From positions 43,560-107,559 of the forward strand of contig CAYHHK010000001.1 in assembly GCA_964356415.1 (NCBI GenBank): a stretch of DNA of 64,000 nt, in the 5' to 3' direction. A program made the translations under genes and the position numbers. Positions 62,066-64,000 of this stretch are shown here, piece after piece (within the stretch, counting starts at the first letter, position 1; every line of letters begins with the position of its first letter). The stretch is from JAPLDB01 sp964356415. GTDB lineage: Bacteria; Bacteroidota; Bacteroidia; AKYH767-A; 2013-40CM-41-45. The notes below the pieces were generated by a model, which saw nothing but the letters and a program-made list of their open reading frames with translations, searched no databases and was not told the DNA's origin.

Positions 62066-64000
62066 TTATCTGATGACTGAAATTTTTCCGGCAGAAATCA
62101 TTTCAGCATTTGAATAAATCTTATAGTAGTAGATCCCCTGGTTTAATTCCGCTAAAGAAATTTCGGATTGATGAAGTTTTCCGTTTAAGTTTTGCTGCAT
62201 TACAATTTCACCAACTGTGCTGTAAATGCGCAAGATTCCTTTACAGGCTTCAGGTAATGAATAAATAAGTGTTGCCTTTGATGAAGTTGGGTTGGGGTAC
62301 ATGTAAGAATTGTTAAATGAATTTTCAGAGGATCTCAGTTTTCTCAAAACAATGCCTTCCTGCAAACAGGTAAAGTGATCATCATAAACCAAGTTATCGT
62401 CAACATAAAATAACAATGAACGTGCCTGATAAACTGCTCCGCCCCCTGAAACCGGACATTGTGCAGCTATGCTACTTAATAATGCCAATTGTACGGCGGT
62501 AAATTGATAAATACCTTTTGCAAATGTATTGAGGTAAATATCATTCACCTGTTTCTGATTTGTCTCAATCAATACAGTAGGAGAAACGGTTCCATTTATT
62601 TGGGCGACCTGCTCAGCAGAAAGTAAGCGGTTTGCTTTAATTATATCCTGAGCAGATGAATTGTAGTTTGTCAATGATTGAATGTTAACTCTCAGGTTAC
62701 CATTCGTCGATTGAAGATTTTCAACCTCCAATGAGTTAAGATTGTCCTCAGCAATTTGTATTTCGTTGTCTGCAATCTGATCTAAGTTGGTTTGTATAGT
62801 CACTTCATTTTGGATAATCGTATTCAGAACTGTTGCTTCAATGGTCATTGCATTATCAGTTTCATTGTTGACTTCATGCAAATCCTGAATGTTGCTTCCA
62901 TCCATGACTGTGTAGAACTGCATCATTAATGAATCTGAGTCGCAAAGGGTAGGATTTTCAGCAAGTTTTTCGTACAAGTATTTATGCAATGCCCATCGAA
63001 TTTCGTTGTTCCAAGAGCAGTAGTTTGAGTAGGATAGGAAGAAGGTAAAACGGTGCCGATTGTTTGAGTGATTGTGTTGTTCTCATATGTGAAAGCACCC
63101 GCGTGACCGGCGGCATACACTGGAAAATAAACTGATAAATAATTATTGTCGAACGTGCTGTTTTGAATGTCAACATTAGCGTTGCCGATAATATTTACTG
63201 CATATTCTGCTCCGCTAATTGTAGTTCCGTTCAAAATTGTCAGGTGCGTTGGAACCATAGAACCCTGATCAGCTACTTCAATACCTTTCCACATTTTGTT
63301 GCATGGAAATAATGATGCACCATTAAGAATTAGCTCCCCACCGTTCGCAATAAGTATTTTATTACCCGCGCTGATACTTATGTTGACTGTGTTATCAAGA
63401 GTTATAGTGATACCACTGAGAATAGTCACGTTGGATTTTAAAATAAAATTTCCTGAAAGTGTACCAGAAGATAAAAGTGTGTTTTGAGTTAATTCGGTAA
63501 ATGGATCACCGCAGCAATCAGGGTCAGAAGTAATACTAACCGTATTGCTTGACGAAGCAGAGCAGCCAAACTGATTTGTTACGATAATGGAATAAATATC
63601 GGGTGACGGGGGTGTGCCATCATAAAGAGCAGAGTAGGTTGAATTTGTAGCGCCTGAAATATTGGTTCCATTCATTAACCATTGATATGTGGTAAAGGAG
63701 CCGGAAGAATTCAGTTGCGTGCTACCGCCAAAACAAATTGAGTTGCTTCCGCTTATTGTTGGTGGCGATGGCAGAGGGTTTACTGTTATATTTTGAGTTG
63801 CTGAATTGCTGCAATTGTTAGCATCAGTAAAAGTATAGAGGACGGTATGATTGCCAACTCCGATAGCCGAAGGATCAAAAACGGTTGAAAGATTTCCATT
63901 AATGAAGTATAAGCCGCCTGAAGGACTTCCTCCTGTTAAGGGAAAAGAGGGTACATCAAGACAGACAGAAGTGAAAGGACTTAAGGTTACTGTTGGAAGC
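62066..64000 (-). pseudogene. Large T9SS-sorted surface protein, frameshifted and cut by the window edge
   Basis: From the window end, frame A is open from 64000 to 62926: SprB/PKD-like repeats (TYQWLMNGTN, NQFGCSASSSNTVSI) and then a beta-helix-like region (GGELILNGASLFPC, NTFDNN-type strands). Near 63000-63015 coding shifts to frame B, which continues as EIRWALHKYLYEKLAENPTL and runs to 62066. Frame B ends with a T9SS sorting domain (NSYMYPNPTSSKATLIYS to GKISVIR). The beta-helix region appears shortened at the junction, so besides a point frameshift an internal deletion is possible. The protein as read here would stop at 62926 and lose its sorting signal. A sequencing or assembly error is the other explanation. 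Confidence 0.75.

Noticed and set aside
1..64000. CRISPR arrays, tRNA or rRNA genes, insertion sequences and prophage genes
   Set aside because: No regularly spaced repeats, no transposase or integrase sequences and no tRNA-like cloverleaf were seen by eye. The gaps are too short for rRNA; a tRNA scan was not possible.

Overview
The window is a 64-kb stretch of an AT-rich genome from the phylum Bacteroidota. The evidence is four secreted proteins with type IX secretion (T9SS) C-terminal sorting tails, a fused MoaC-MogA protein, weak ribosome binding sites, and RIC/NarK/NarGHJI genes of the kind seen in that phylum. The phylum is inferred from these marks, as no rRNA or tRNA gene is present. 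Almost every gene is on the minus strand, so operons read from high to low coordinates.

Layout. 1-1399: start of a HyuA-type hydantoinase/acetone-carboxylase-like subunit. 1594-2961: TrpB2. 3020-8266: a coupled operon of a U32 protein, a ferredoxin and a 4-hydroxybenzoyl-CoA reductase (fused gamma-alpha subunit plus beta subunit). 8610-15473: molybdenum cofactor synthesis (moaA, moeA, a ModE-like regulator, a TSUP transporter, mobA, moaD, moeB-rhodanese, moaE, moaC-mogA). 15524-17509: outer-membrane porin and hemerythrin. 17828-26917: two T9SS proteins, two NarK-type transporters, a membrane protein, an unknown secreted protein and a carbonic anhydrase. 26943-36431: nitrate respiration (two cytochromes c, narG, narH, ric, narJ, narI and a small membrane protein). 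36633-38084: a plus-strand SDR/DUF2867 protein. 38081-58365: a 17-gene, roughly 20-kb operon for anaerobic benzoyl-CoA degradation. 58584-61946: divergent tryptophanase and unknown 604-residue protein. 62066-64000: a frameshifted T9SS surface protein running off the window.

How it fits together. The long operon encodes a Thauera-type (class I, ATP-driven) benzoyl-CoA reductase BcrCBAD, then Dch, Had and Oah to open the ring to 3-hydroxypimelyl-CoA, and a dehydrogenase/hydratase fusion and thiolase to cut it to glutaryl-CoA and acetyl-CoA. 4-Hydroxybenzoyl-CoA reductase would feed phenolic substrates in by removing the ring hydroxyl. That enzyme needs molybdenum cofactor, as does NarG. Moco genes are present, and the MocA and XdhC homologues that mature xanthine-oxidase-family enzymes sit at the tail of the benzoyl-CoA operon. 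Nitrate reductase would supply the electron acceptor. The window therefore reads as a compact island for nitrate-linked anaerobic aromatic degradation in a Bacteroidota cell.

Two points stand out. First, the benzoyl-CoA operon carries a second ATP-driven module: a ketopantoate-reductase domain fused to a BcrA/D-type Fe-S ATPase, next to a single extra D-component protein. Second, six intergenic palindromes of the form TATGAY-N4-GTCA (Crp/Fnr geometry) lie upstream of the 4-hydroxybenzoyl-CoA reductase, Moco, hemerythrin, nar, bcr and tryptophanase units, suggesting one anaerobic regulon.
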